From the NCBI GenBank assembly GCA_036500765.1, contig DASYBM010000017.1, positions 124,001-188,000 on the forward strand: a stretch of 64,000 nucleotides of DNA. Direction: 5' to 3'. Shown one piece after another: positions 16,859-24,954 of the stretch. The notes under the pieces are model-generated. The model worked only from the letters and a program-made list of their open reading frames with translations. It was not told the DNA's origin and ran no database searches. This DNA is from Candidatus Sulfotelmatobacter sp. Its GTDB lineage: Bacteria; Acidobacteriota; Terriglobia; Terriglobales; Acidobacteriaceae. The first letter of the stretch is position 1. Every line of letters starts with the position of its first letter. The translations under genes were made by a program, and so were the position numbers.

Positions 16859-17494
16859 ATGCGAGCTTTCAGGTTTTTGAATGTAGCGATTCTCTCGGCC
16901 CTGGTCGCAACCTCAGCGGCGCTCTACGCCCAGGACGAAAAACCACAAGAAGATAAACCGAAGCAGGAAGAACCCAAGAAGCAGGACGAGGCGCGTCCCG
17001 CGGAAAAGCAAGACGAAACAAAGCCGGCGGGAAAACAGGATGAGATGAAGGCTCCGCGGCAAGACGAGGCCAAGCCATCCAGGCAGGATCAGAACCAACA
17101 AGATAAGAACCAACAAAAAGAAATGGAAAAGCGGTCCGGGCAAGAGAACCAGCGACCGGAAGAGAACCGGAACCGGCAAGAAGCCGCTCAGCCGGGCCGG
17201 CAAGAGGCTGGGCAGCAGGAGCACGGCCGTCCCGCGGGCAAGGGCGGTCACATTCCTGACGACAAGTTCCACGCCCAATTTGGCCGTGGCCATAGCTTCC
17301 ATCCATCGCGCCCGCAGGTTGTGAACGGTCAGCCACAATTCGAATACGGCGGCTATTCCTTTGTCATGGTCGATCCCTGGCCCGCAGAATGGGCTTATAC
17401 GGACGATTGCTACATCGACTACATCGACGGCGAGTATTACCTGATTGACTTGCTGCACCCCGGCATGCGCATCGCGTTGTTCGTTGTGCTCTAG
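16859..17494 (+). CDS. Secreted protein with Gln/Glu/Lys-rich repetitive region
   Basis: A signal peptide (LNVAILSALVATSAALYAQ, cleavage about residue 24) is followed by about 100 residues of repetitive charged sequence built on variants of KQDE, KPxE and RQDEAKP, then a compact C-terminal domain (FEYGGYSFVMVDPWPAEWAY, CYIDYIDGEYYLIDLLHPGM). The C-terminal part resembles short acidobacterial exported proteins I cannot name. The GGAGG site six bases upstream supports the start. The repetitive region is likely disordered. Confidence 0.7.
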   Translation: MRAFRFLNVAILSALVATSAALYAQDEKPQEDKPKQEEPKKQDEARPAEKQDETKPAGKQDEMKAPRQDEAKPSRQDQNQQDKNQQKEMEKRSGQENQRPEENRNRQEAAQPGRQEAGQQEHGRPAGKGGHIPDDKFHAQFGRGHSFHPSRPQVVNGQPQFEYGGYSFVMVDPWPAEWAYTDDCYIDYIDGEYYLIDLLHPGMRIALFVVL

Positions 17495-17637
17495 CTTATT
17501 GGCTTGGTGCCCCATCCTTGTCGCGTTCTTGCTTCATGCGACAAGGGTGGGACACGATGCTGCACGCGCAACGATCCGGGCATCTTCTGAAAGCCGCTCG
17601 GATTGCCGATTACTCCCCCCTCGCCTACACTTTCTCC

Positions 17638-18636
17638 ATGCAAGCCCTGATGATTACCAGCCCCACCGGCCCGGATGGCCTGGCCATTCAAAATGTCCCC
17701 GAACCAACCGTGAAGTCCGGGCAAACCATCGTCCGCGTCCACGCCGGAGGCCTGAACTTTGCCGATTTCATGACCTCGAAAGGCGGCTATCCGGGAACGC
17801 CGCCTCCGCCGCTCATCGCAGGCCGCGAGTTCGCCGGTATCGAAGAAAGCACCGGACGGCGCGTTATGGGTTATGCGCAGTGGGGCGCCTTCGCGGAGAA
17901 GACCGCAGCCTACACCAACCTGCTCTGGCCCATTCCGAATGCGTGGACCGACGAACAAGCCGCCGCCTTTCCAGTGAACTACTTCACCGCCTACCTGGGT
18001 TACTGGCAAGCGGGAATGGCGCAGGTAGAGGGGCGGGCGCCCTTGCCCTCCCCAGCGGGGCAAAGCCCGGCTGGGCGCACTCCCCGAGTCCTAATCCATG
18101 CCGTAGCCGGGGGCGTTGGCACAGCCGCCGTCCAAATCGGAAAGTTGCTCGGGGTCGAAATGTACGGAACATCCTCCTCCGATGAAAAACTGGCACGCGT
18201 GAAAGCCCTCGGCCTGCAACATCCCATCAATTACAAGCAGCACGACTACGAAGAAGTCGTGAAGAACCTGACGCACGGCGAAGGCGTCGACGCCGTCTTC
18301 GACATGCTCGGCGGAGAGCACACCGCCAAGAGTCTTCGCTGTCTGCGGGATTTCGGACGAGTCATCCAATACGGCACCGCAACCGGGAAGCAGCCTCAAC
18401 TCGACATCCGCGCTATGTATGCTAAATCCGCCGCCGTGCAGGGCTTATGGCTCACATATCTCTCGCAGAAGCGGGAAATTATGGAGCCTGCCTGGCAACA
18501 GTTGTCGGTCTGGATCAACGACGGCAAGTTCACTCCACAAATCGGCCACGTCTTTTCGTTCGATCGCGCCATCGAGGGCTACAAACTTCTGCAAGAAGGC
18601 AAGAACTATGGCAAGGTCGTGCTGAAGATCGCATGA
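17638..18636 (+). CDS. NADPH:quinone oxidoreductase / zinc-independent alcohol dehydrogenase family
   Basis: A medium-chain dehydrogenase of the QOR type. Seen: VHAGGLNFADFMTSKGGYPG, PPLIAGREFAGI, the Rossmann loop IHAVAGGVGTAAVQIGKLLG, GEGVDAVFDMLGGEHTAKSL and GRVIQYGTATGK. No zinc-binding cysteines are seen, as expected. About residues 130-150 (GRAPLPSPAGQSPAGRTP) are coded by a REP-like sequence in frame and are foreign to the family. The ATG at 17638 was chosen: TACACT ends six bases before it and the 40 upstream residues resemble no family member. Confidence 0.88.
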   Translation: MQALMITSPTGPDGLAIQNVPEPTVKSGQTIVRVHAGGLNFADFMTSKGGYPGTPPPPLIAGREFAGIEESTGRRVMGYAQWGAFAEKTAAYTNLLWPIPNAWTDEQAAAFPVNYFTAYLGYWQAGMAQVEGRAPLPSPAGQSPAGRTPRVLIHAVAGGVGTAAVQIGKLLGVEMYGTSSSDEKLARVKALGLQHPINYKQHDYEEVVKNLTHGEGVDAVFDMLGGEHTAKSLRCLRDFGRVIQYGTATGKQPQLDIRAMYAKSAAVQGLWLTYLSQKREIMEPAWQQLSVWINDGKFTPQIGHVFSFDRAIEGYKLLQEGKNYGKVVLKIA

Positions 18637-18772
18637 CCCGTGCAGGACGGACACTCCCTTCGACAAGCTCAGGGCAGGCTCTGTCCGTCGCCTTGGACTT
18701 TAATTTTGCCTGGAAGCTGCAATAGCAGTTAAGCTACCAGTTCCTGAATGCAACCATGAGAAGGAGCGCACT
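18637..18772. repeat. Spacer with a dispersed ccttcgacaagctcagggc element
   Basis: The element at 18657-18681 matches those at 7989-8014, 11738-11763 and 28518-28543. AGAAGGAG at 18759-18766 serves the next gene. Confidence 0.65.
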
Positions 18773-19141
18773 ATGAATCGAGAACGGGCGGTGAGAATTG
18801 TTTTAGTTTTAGTTGGATTGTTGTTCGTGGCGGGAGTTATTCCGCTGACGATGTTTTTCTCGCAGGAACCTGGGGTGCCAATGATAATGAGCATCTACGT
18901 TACGCTTGGCATTTTCCTGTTGCTGGCAGCGCGTAACCCGGCGGAGCACCGCAGCCTGATCGTCTTCGCCGGATGGGCCAACCTTGCGCATGCTGCCGTA
19001 ATGGCAGCGCAGGAATATCGGAATGTAATCGAGCGGCGAGAGTTGGCGGGAGTGGTTGTGTTCGCGATCGTCGGTGTAGTGCTGGTCGCTATGGCTCCGG
19101 CGCAAGAGCATGTTCAACGGGTATCGGCGGTCAGCGCGTAG
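18773..19141 (+). CDS. Small multi-pass membrane protein
   Basis: A 122-residue protein with four hydrophobic helices: VRIVLVLVGLLFVAGVIPLT, IMSIYVTLGIFLLLAA, SLIVFAGWANLAHAAVMAA and LAGVVVFAIVGVVLVAMA. AGAAGGAG seven bases upstream supports the start. It resembles DUF6632-like acidobacterial proteins, but I cannot confirm the family. Confidence 0.65.
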   Translation: MNRERAVRIVLVLVGLLFVAGVIPLTMFFSQEPGVPMIMSIYVTLGIFLLLAARNPAEHRSLIVFAGWANLAHAAVMAAQEYRNVIERRELAGVVVFAIVGVVLVAMAPAQEHVQRVSAVSA

Positions 19142-19200
19142 GCTTGCGCTCTACACGAGAATTCCGCTGGTGGTAGAGCTTCATTCCGGATTGCCTTGAT

Positions 19201-19914
19201 CTATTCTTCTGTCGTGGCGAAGACCCACTCCTCACCCACCAGAAAGTTCGCCAGCGAACACAGCGCAATCGCGATTCCGTTCGCGAGCAGGTAGTTCGTG
19301 TGACCCATCGCGACGATTCCCTTCATCACCGCCAGGTTGCCCAGAACGGAGACTGCGCCATTCGCAAGATTGAAGCGAACAAGCCTGCGCATTGAATGAT
19401 GCCGTGACGATCTCAATCGGTCGGCCCAGGTGAATTGCTCGTGCCAGACAAAGTTGTGCACCACTGCGGCCTCAACTGCAATCGCAGTGGCGAAGAGATA
19501 ATTAAGGTGCACCACGCTCTTCATCAGATACAGTGTGAGAAACTGCACAACGATTCCGATTCCGCCGACGAGATTGAATTTGAACCATCGAAGGAGTTGG
19601 GAAGGCATGTTCGAGGTTTTGCTGTTTTGCCGCAGTTTTTCGTCGCTGTTAGAAGCGCGGCTCCGCCGCAAGTGATTGAACGCTAATGCCTTGTTGAATT
19701 CTGCCTGAGTAGGGCGCTCCTCCATTGCCCGCATGTCATTGTGGGGCTGGGAGTTACGCATATGATCAGGTGGACCTTGTGCCTGTTTTCGCGCATTTCT
19801 TCTCGCCCCGCTCGGCGTAACCTCCTCGTCGGCAAGCGGTTGCAGAGACTCCAGCATTTCCCCGCGCGCTCCGACATCACGTAGCGCATTGTCTGGAAAG
19901 GAGTTAGCGTTCAT
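19201..19914 (-). CDS. GtrA-like membrane protein
   Basis: Four membrane helices in the last 135 residues (FKFNLVGGIGIVVQFLTLYL, LNYLFATAIAVEAAVVHNFV, LVRFNLANGAVSVLGNLAVM, LLANGIAIALCSLANFLVGE) match the GtrA family, whose members help move lipid-linked sugars in O-antigen modification. The first 100 residues are hydrophilic and unlike GtrA. The ATG at 19914 overlaps the TGA of the upstream gene as ATGA, which argues for this start; a shorter start at 19608 would give the bare GtrA domain. Coupling to a CDP-alcohol phosphatidyltransferase suggests a role in an envelope lipid. Confidence 0.82.
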   Translation of the reverse strand: MNANSFPDNALRDVGARGEMLESLQPLADEEVTPSGARRNARKQAQGPPDHMRNSQPHNDMRAMEERPTQAEFNKALAFNHLRRSRASNSDEKLRQNSKTSNMPSQLLRWFKFNLVGGIGIVVQFLTLYLMKSVVHLNYLFATAIAVEAAVVHNFVWHEQFTWADRLRSSRHHSMRRLVRFNLANGAVSVLGNLAVMKGIVAMGHTNYLLANGIAIALCSLANFLVGEEWVFATTEE

Positions 19915-20708
19915 CGTGGGAGCCTTTCTTCGCGATAAAGACGAATCGTGTTCTGCACCGTGAAGGCGATTACCATCATTCCCATCCCGGCGAGACCAAG
20001 CGCTCCCCCGACGTCGAACAGGCGATAGAGGCGGCCGAAGAGATGCACGACCGGTTTCCACAACAATGCAAGGTTGCCGACAGCAAGCAGAATGCGCAAT
20101 TCCGTTGGGCCGAAACGCCAGAAAGAAAGGCGAAATTCACCTAAGGCGTACGTGGCGAGATAAGACTGTATGGAGAGCATCAGGAACGCGATGAGCAGGC
20201 CGATAGCGATCCGCGGATGCATATACCCCGACAGAGCAAGGCCACCCATCAGGGCCAGAGCGCCGAAGCTGTCGACCATGTGGTCGACGTAAAAACCGTA
20301 GCGCGGGCGCGGGCATTGGCGGAAGCGGGCCAAGGTTCCGTCGAGCGAGTCGCCGAGCCAGTTGAGGGCGAGGCAGACGATTACGGCGAGAAGTGCGTAG
20401 CGGTTCCGTGCGGCGAATGCATAGCTGACTCCTGCGCCGGTTTGGGCGAGCAGGCCGAGAGCCGTCAGGTGATCGGGACCAATCCGGTTCGGTGTGCGTG
20501 CGGCCATCCAGAGTAAGGCACGCTTCTCCGCCGCTGCGACCCAGCTTTCCTGCACGCGTACTTCCCGATCGGGAAGGGAATGCGTCGGAGCCATCTTGAT
20601 CGGCAGGCACGGATTGGACTGCTCGGAGAATTCGATCATAGTTGGCGAATAGATGGTTGGCGAAGAGATGGTTGGCGAAAAGGGAGTTTGCGCATTGAGA
20701 GTTGCCAT
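19911..20708 (-). CDS. CDP-alcohol phosphatidyltransferase family protein
   Basis: The signature D-x2-DG-x2-AR-x8-G-x3-D-x3-D is complete, from GDSLDGTLARFRQ to YGFYVDHMVDS. Several membrane helices surround it (LLAVIVCLALNWLG, IAIGLLIAFLMLSIQSYLAT, MGMMVIAFTVQNTIRLY). The N-terminus holds three SPT(I/M) units coded by a 15-nt tandem repeat. The ATG at 20708 follows GCGGAGGCAAC. Such enzymes attach a head group to CDP-diacylglycerol; the alcohol substrate cannot be told here. Coupled to the GtrA-like gene. Confidence 0.88.
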   Translation of the reverse strand: MATLNAQTPFSPTISSPTIYSPTMIEFSEQSNPCLPIKMAPTHSLPDREVRVQESWVAAAEKRALLWMAARTPNRIGPDHLTALGLLAQTGAGVSYAFAARNRYALLAVIVCLALNWLGDSLDGTLARFRQCPRPRYGFYVDHMVDSFGALALMGGLALSGYMHPRIAIGLLIAFLMLSIQSYLATYALGEFRLSFWRFGPTELRILLAVGNLALLWKPVVHLFGRLYRLFDVGGALGLAGMGMMVIAFTVQNTIRLYREERLPR

Positions 20709-21017
20709 GTTGCCTCCGCAGTTTCTTGAAATCGGCTGCCTCGCAACTCTCCGGCTTTCGGCGGCCCCCGACAATGCACGCGGGATTAAGCGCGAATCAA
20801 TCGAAGATCAGTTGCCAAGAAGCTGAAAACATGGAAATTGCGGAGAGAGATCAACTTCAACGGCTGAAGGATTTCCTGCGGAGTCAACGGCACGACTGGA
20901 AGCTCGAAGCGGATGCGAATCGTTGCTAGGCGCGCAATCTCAAAAAGTCAACGTTTCCCAGTGGAGAGGCAGCGGGCGCCCGCCCGCGGGAGAGCCGCCG
21001 ACAAGACGAGAGCGGCA
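20709..21017. other. 309-bp spacer
   Basis: No secure gene. A short frame at 20831-20929 could encode a 32-residue charged peptide (MEIAERDQLQRLKDFLRSQR), but it lacks a ribosome-binding site. 20964-20990 is a REP-like GC-rich palindrome (gcgggcgcccgcccgcggg). Confidence 0.45.
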
Positions 21018-22424
21018 CTACTTTCCTCTGCCGCATACTTCGCGAACACTTGCGGCTAGTTGCTGGGTCGACCACTCGATCTGATCGGCAGTGATTATGG
21101 CTGGGGGAGCCAGAAGAAGATGATCGCCAGAGATGCCGTCGACGCAGCCCTGCATGGGATAGACGAGCAGGCCGCGTTTCAGGGCGACAGCGGCAACGCG
21201 CACGGCGAAATTCCGGTCTGCCGGGAAGGGACGCTTGGTCGATTTGTCGGCGACAAATTCGATCGCCCGGAGCAAGCCGATGCCGCGGATGTCTCCGACG
21301 CCTTCTTCTGCGCTCAAACTTTCCAGCGCGTGCTTGAAGTGCGCCGCGGCGGTGGCAGGGCGAGCGGAGTCTGCGGCTTCCACTAATTTTTTCTCCTCGA
21401 GGTAGCGGAGCACGGCCCGGCCGGCGGCGAGACAAATGGGGTGGGCATTGTAAGTGAAGCCGTGGAGGAATGCTCCGGAGCCGTCGGCGACAGCGTCGAC
21501 AACTTTCTTGCTGGCGATCACGGCGCCGAGCGGCGCATATCCGCTGGAGAGACCCTTAGCGGCGACCAGAATATCGGGCGCGATGTTCGAATCTTGGCCA
21601 ATCCAGTGCTCGACCGCGAAGTTGCGGCCGGTGCGGCCCATGCCGGTCATAACTTCGTCGGCGATGAGCAGGACGCCGTGCCGATGGCAGATTTCGGCAA
21701 CCGCCTCTGAGTATCCGGGAGGAGGAACGACAGCGCCGAGTGTGGCACCGCTGACGGGCTCGAAGATGAATGCAGCGACTTCACTCTGCGTTGCTGCGAC
21801 ATTCGCGGCTTCGATGGCACGTTCGAGTTCGGCGGCATATTGCTGACCGCAGTTGCGGCAACTGTCGGTGCAGTCGAAGTTGCAGCGGTAACAGTAGGGC
21901 ATGCCGACATGGGCGAACTCTTTCACCATCGGCACGTAAATTTCGCGCCGTCGCTTGTTGCCCGAGACCGACAAGGCCCCGAGGGTTGAGCCGTGATAGC
22001 TCTGCTGGCGGCTGAGAATCTGGTAGCGACGGTCTTGCCCGATCTCGACCTGATATTGGCGGGCCAGCTTCAATGCAGTCTCGATCGATTCGGAGCCGCC
22101 GCAGGTGAAGTAGACTGCGCCGCCGCGCAAATGTTCTCCCGCGAACTCGAGCAGTTCCGTGGCGTAATCTTCGGCAACCGGCGTGGTGAACTGGCTGGTA
22201 TGGACGAATTCAAGCTTGCCCGCTTGTTCGGCCATAGCCGCGGAGATTTCCGGCACGCCATGCCCGATGAAGTTGACCGCGGCAGAGCCGGAGAGGTCCA
22301 AGTACTTGTTGCCTGTGGCATCCCAGATGTAGACGCCTTCTCCGCGCACGGCTGCGGGGAGATCTTTGTGGAAGGATCGGCGGAAGACGGAGGAGCGGGC
22401 AGCCTGTGCAGTTAAGTTGGCCAC
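21018..22424 (-). CDS. Class III aminotransferase (PLP-dependent)
   Basis: Fold-type I aminotransferase of the aspartate/acetylornithine/gamma-aminobutyrate group. Seen: YLDLSGSAAVNFIGHGVPEI, the cofactor loop FTCGGSESIETALKLARQY, SYHGSTLGALSVSGNK, the Asp of LLIADEVMTGMGRTG, and the Schiff-base Lys in ILVAAKGLSSGYAPLGAVIA. A Cys-rich stretch (PYCYRCNFDCTDSCRNCGQQ) after GMPYC adds six cysteines between the cofactor and substrate domains; such an insert is seen in a subset of this family. The amino donor and acceptor are not identifiable. No operon partner. Confidence 0.88.
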   Translation of the reverse strand: MANLTAQAARSSVFRRSFHKDLPAAVRGEGVYIWDATGNKYLDLSGSAAVNFIGHGVPEISAAMAEQAGKLEFVHTSQFTTPVAEDYATELLEFAGEHLRGGAVYFTCGGSESIETALKLARQYQVEIGQDRRYQILSRQQSYHGSTLGALSVSGNKRRREIYVPMVKEFAHVGMPYCYRCNFDCTDSCRNCGQQYAAELERAIEAANVAATQSEVAAFIFEPVSGATLGAVVPPPGYSEAVAEICHRHGVLLIADEVMTGMGRTGRNFAVEHWIGQDSNIAPDILVAAKGLSSGYAPLGAVIASKKVVDAVADGSGAFLHGFTYNAHPICLAAGRAVLRYLEEKKLVEAADSARPATAAAHFKHALESLSAEEGVGDIRGIGLLRAIEFVADKSTKRPFPADRNFAVRVAAVALKRGLLVYPMQGCVDGISGDHLLLAPPAIITADQIEWSTQQLAASVREVCGRGK

Positions 22425-22615
22425 CGATGAATTATCTCAAAGCGAGGTTCAGGGCGACGGGGCGGCCCTGATCCAACAAGCCATGTTCCAACAAGCCATG
22501 ATCCAACAAAAGACGATCGAACAAAAATCCACGGAGACCACGCCCTGACTGCGGAAATTTTATCTCGCTGGGAGACACTGGAGTGAAAACGATGTCTGCT
22601 TTTGAAAGAATTCTG
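22425..22615. repeat. Spacer with a 15-nt tandem repeat
   Basis: Four degenerate 15-nt units run from about 22471 to 22529 (gatccaacaagccat, gttccaacaagccat, gatccaacaaaagac, gatcgaacaaaaatc). The rest shows no gene. Confidence 0.7.
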
Positions 22616-22644
22616 TTGACACTTTATTAATACTGCCGCAATAT
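22616..22644 (+). promoter_or_regulatory. Promoter of the tiny Lys-rich ORF unit
   Basis: TTGACA at 22616-22621, 17-nt spacer, CAATAT at 22639-22644. The -35 box is perfect; the -10 box is weak, and TATAAG at 22652-22657 is an alternative. The surrounding sequence is AT-rich compared with the window. Confidence 0.55.
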
Positions 22645-22750
22645 CTTGGGATATAAGATCTTCCCATACTACAAGTAGGGTTGGTCTTTCGAGTACAAGG
22701 GCCACGTAGTCAACGTTTGCAAGGGAAAATCGTTCACGGAGGAAACCTTC

Positions 22751-22789
22751 ATGGCAACGAAAAAGAAGGCAAAAAAGAAGAAACATTAA
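22751..22789 (+). CDS. Tiny Lys-rich ORF (12 residues)
   Basis: ATG follows a strong ribosome-binding site (GGAGGAAACCTTC) and reads MATKKKAKKKKH, then TAA. It is too short to be called by normal gene finders. It lies in a compact transcription unit: a consensus-like promoter about 100 nt upstream, a small hairpin at 22795-22812 just after the stop, and a strong rho-independent terminator at 22833-22872. Either a translated micro-peptide with nucleic-acid-binding character, a leader peptide sensing lysyl-tRNA, or the coding part of a dual-function small RNA. The peptide's existence is inferred. Confidence 0.5.
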   Translation: MATKKKAKKKKH

Positions 22790-22794
22790 CTGTC

Positions 22795-22812
22795 AGCGAG
22801 AAGAATCTCGCT
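22795..22812 (+). other. Small hairpin after the tiny ORF
   Basis: agcgag (22795-22800) and ctcgct (22807-22812) pair around a 6-nt loop, five nt after the TAA. Confidence 0.5.
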
Positions 22813-22832
22813 TACGCCACGATTTCTCACTG

Positions 22833-22872
22833 GCCTCTTAAGAGAAGCACCTCTTGAGAGGCTTTTCCTTTT
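22833..22872 (+). terminator. Rho-independent terminator
   Basis: A 12-bp stem (gcctcttaagag with ctcttgagaggc, one G-U pair), loop aagcac, then ttttcctttt. It ends the tiny-ORF transcript about 225 nt after the promoter. Confidence 0.88.
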
Positions 22873-23000
22873 AGCGAGCGAGCGCAGACGCGCTCGAAAA
22901 AAATGCTTTTGTTGGATACCGGGCCTAAAACATGAATCAAGCAACTTTGGCTCCAGGCCAGGGTTGATCGAATCAAGACATTTTCGAACGCGGAGGTCTT

Positions 23001-23411
23001 ATGAATCGCAGCGCTTCGTTGTTCGTATGGCCCCTCGTGCTGATAGCCGCACTGTTGAGTTGCGGATGCGGCAGCAGACGGCAACTTCAGAGTGTCACTC
23101 TGAGTCCCGGCTCGGCGGACGCCAAAGATTTTTCCAATGGACAAGTCCCGTTCACAGCTACCGGTACATTCAGCAAGGCACCGTCTCCGGCGCAACTCAC
23201 CAGCCAGGATGTTCAGTGGTGCATCGGCAGCTCCGACGGTGCTTGCGAACCTGCCGGCATGACATACCCCAGCGTGGACCAAAACGGAGCGGCTCAATGC
23301 GGTCCCACATTTGTTGGTACCGTGATTGTCCTGGCTGGAACCGCTGAACCGGGGGTTTCCGATGCTGCGGTGTTCAAGCCCTTCGGCTCGGCGGAGTTGA
23401 CGTGTCCTTGA
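23001..23411 (+). CDS. Lipoprotein of unknown function
   Basis: A signal sequence with a lipobox (LIAALLSCGCGS, Cys at about 21) predicts membrane attachment by a lipid. The mature part has TLSPGSADAKDFSNGQVPFT and later two Cys pairs, resembling an immunoglobulin-like bacterial fold common in acidobacterial surface proteins. Alone between the tiny-ORF unit and the MerR gene. Function unknown. Confidence 0.65.
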   Translation: MNRSASLFVWPLVLIAALLSCGCGSRRQLQSVTLSPGSADAKDFSNGQVPFTATGTFSKAPSPAQLTSQDVQWCIGSSDGACEPAGMTYPSVDQNGAAQCGPTFVGTVIVLAGTAEPGVSDAAVFKPFGSAELTCP

Positions 23412-23488
23412 GTTCGACGGCGAAATTCTGGCATTTCTCGCACGCGCGTGTGTCACAATAGGCAAACCAGCGTGACGGATGATCGAAC

Positions 23489-23920
23489 ATGGCAGCGAGA
23501 AATATGGCGGCTAGAAAGAAAAGTACGGCGAAGCATCCGGCGAACGAATCGGCGAATGACATCCTCATCCCCGACAAGCTCTATTTCCGGATCGGCGAAG
23601 TCGCCACGCTGTGCCATCTGCCGGCTTATGTGCTGCGTTTCTGGGAGTCCGAATTCCCGCAGTTGAAGCCAGTCAAGAGCAGCACCGGACAGCGCATGTA
23701 CCGCAAGCGCGACGTCGAAAGCGTGTTGCGCATCAAGCAACTGCTCTACCAGCAGGGATTCACCATCTCCGGCGCCCGCCAGCAACTGCGCGCCGAAAGC
23801 AGAACCGACAAATCGCAGACTGCAATTCCGTTTCCTTCGCAATCCGCTCCCGAGATCCAGCACATCCGCCAGGGCCTGCGTGAGATTCTCAATCTGCTGT
23901 CGGCTCGGCGCACGGGATAA
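23489..23920 (+). CDS. MerR family transcriptional regulator
   Basis: The winged helix is YFRIGEVATLCHLPAYVLRF followed by WESEFP, GQRMYRKRDVESVLRIKQLL and GFTISGARQQL, the standard MerR N-terminal DNA-binding domain. There is no conserved Cys set for metals, and the C-terminal dimerisation helix is short (143 aa in total). The N-terminus carries extra basic residues (AARNMAARKKSTAKHPA). Small MerR proteins of this kind are found next to ihfA/pheT in many bacteria; here no such neighbour. Target unknown. Confidence 0.88.
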   Translation: MAARNMAARKKSTAKHPANESANDILIPDKLYFRIGEVATLCHLPAYVLRFWESEFPQLKPVKSSTGQRMYRKRDVESVLRIKQLLYQQGFTISGARQQLRAESRTDKSQTAIPFPSQSAPEIQHIRQGLREILNLLSARRTG

Positions 23921-23932
23921 ATTCAGTCGGGA

Positions 23933-24012
23933 CTTGGGTTATTGGGTATTCGGTCTCAAACTTGCTAACTACGAACCAAGACCGACTCTAAGACCTACAC
24001 CCTATAAGACCC
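23933..24012. repeat. Degenerate aagacct/gggt word repeats
   Basis: Words such as gggacttgggttattgggtat, accaagaccgactctaagac, ctacaccctataagacc fill the spacer before the STAS gene. The same family appears at 44657-44733 and 56105-56205. Confidence 0.6.
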
Positions 24013-24060
24013 GCCTACGACTTGAACCCACCGCATCAAGTGGCCTAGAATCGCAGCGCC

Positions 24061-24408
24061 ATGGCTTCGGAACCATTAGAGATCGAACGCCTCGACCGGG
24101 GAGTGCTCAGCTTCCGCGGGCCCTTGACCATGGAGAACGTTTCTCCTTTCATGAATGCGGTGCGGCGCGAAGACGCGCCGACTATGATTCTGGATCTGAC
24201 GAATGTTCCGTATCTTGATTCGTCGGGGCTGGGGTCGTTGGTCAGCGCCTGTACCACCTGCACCAAAGCCGGACGCCGCATGGCCTTGACCGGTGTCAAC
24301 AAACGCGTGCGCAAAGTTTTCGAGATCACCAAGGTCGAGCAGATCTTCCTGATGTTCCCCACTTTATCGGATGCGCTGGAAGCCTTCACCAACGCCGGCA
24401 CGGCGTAA
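24061..24408 (+). CDS. STAS-domain anti-sigma factor antagonist
   Basis: SpoIIAA-like single domain of 115 aa. The phosphorylation site region is LDLTNVPYLDSSGLGSLVSA with the candidate Ser, then AGRRMALTGVNKRVRKVFEI and LFLMFPT-like sequence. It would release a sigma factor by binding a serine-kinase anti-sigma partner, none of which is adjacent. TAGAAT (24047-24052) ends eight bases before the ATG, no Shine-Dalgarno. Confidence 0.88.
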   Translation: MASEPLEIERLDRGVLSFRGPLTMENVSPFMNAVRREDAPTMILDLTNVPYLDSSGLGSLVSACTTCTKAGRRMALTGVNKRVRKVFEITKVEQIFLMFPTLSDALEAFTNAGTA

Positions 24409-24536
24409 GTATCTGTCAGAAGGCGGTAAGCTGATGTGGGAGCGTTAAGGTTCGCGTGGGGCCGGGCGCATTCGCCCGTCCGCCGGACGCAGTCCGGCAG
24501 GTGTTCGCCGCAGCCGCAGCGAATGCGTTCGAGGGT

Positions 24537-24737
24537 CTAGGCCACGCGCGCCGGATTGTCCTTCTTCCTTACCCCCGCATTCACCGCATCCAGGCGGATG
24601 CGGGTCACTCGTGCCGTTTCCTCCACCAGATTCCGGGTAAACTCGGCGGCATCCCCCGCCATCACCGAACCCGCGGCCAGCGCGAACCGCAAGGCATCGG
24701 CCTGATCCTCAAAATACAACACGACTTGTCCCGACAT
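24537..24737 (-). CDS. Small hypothetical protein
   Basis: From the ATG at 24737, which follows GGGAGAAG, the gene encodes 66 residues beginning MSGQVVLYFEDQADALRFAL and continuing with GDAAEFTRNLVEETARVTRI. One amphipathic helix is evident; no family recognised. The frame is open 43 codons further upstream, but that part lacks a ribosome-binding site. Confidence 0.5.
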   Translation of the reverse strand: MSGQVVLYFEDQADALRFALAAGSVMAGDAAEFTRNLVEETARVTRIRLDAVNAGVRKKDNPARVA

Positions 24738-24954
24738 AGCACTTCTCCCTGGGCCAGAGCTTTCCTGATTGTCCCGGCGAATCAACTTCAAGTCAAAGTG
24801 ATTCTCTTGGTTCCACATACTCAGAAGGCCATCCTCTCCCGCTGCCATGACGTTCCAAAAATCCATCGGCTATGATGGAACAGTCCTGGTCGAACGCAAG
24901 TCACTCAATGCCAAGTGCGAACTGCCGATTGCTGAGTGCGAACTGCCGAACCCC

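Noticed and set aside
20702..20929. 75-residue plus-strand frame
   Set aside because: No ribosome-binding site and no clear codon bias; overlaps the start of the phosphatidyltransferase.
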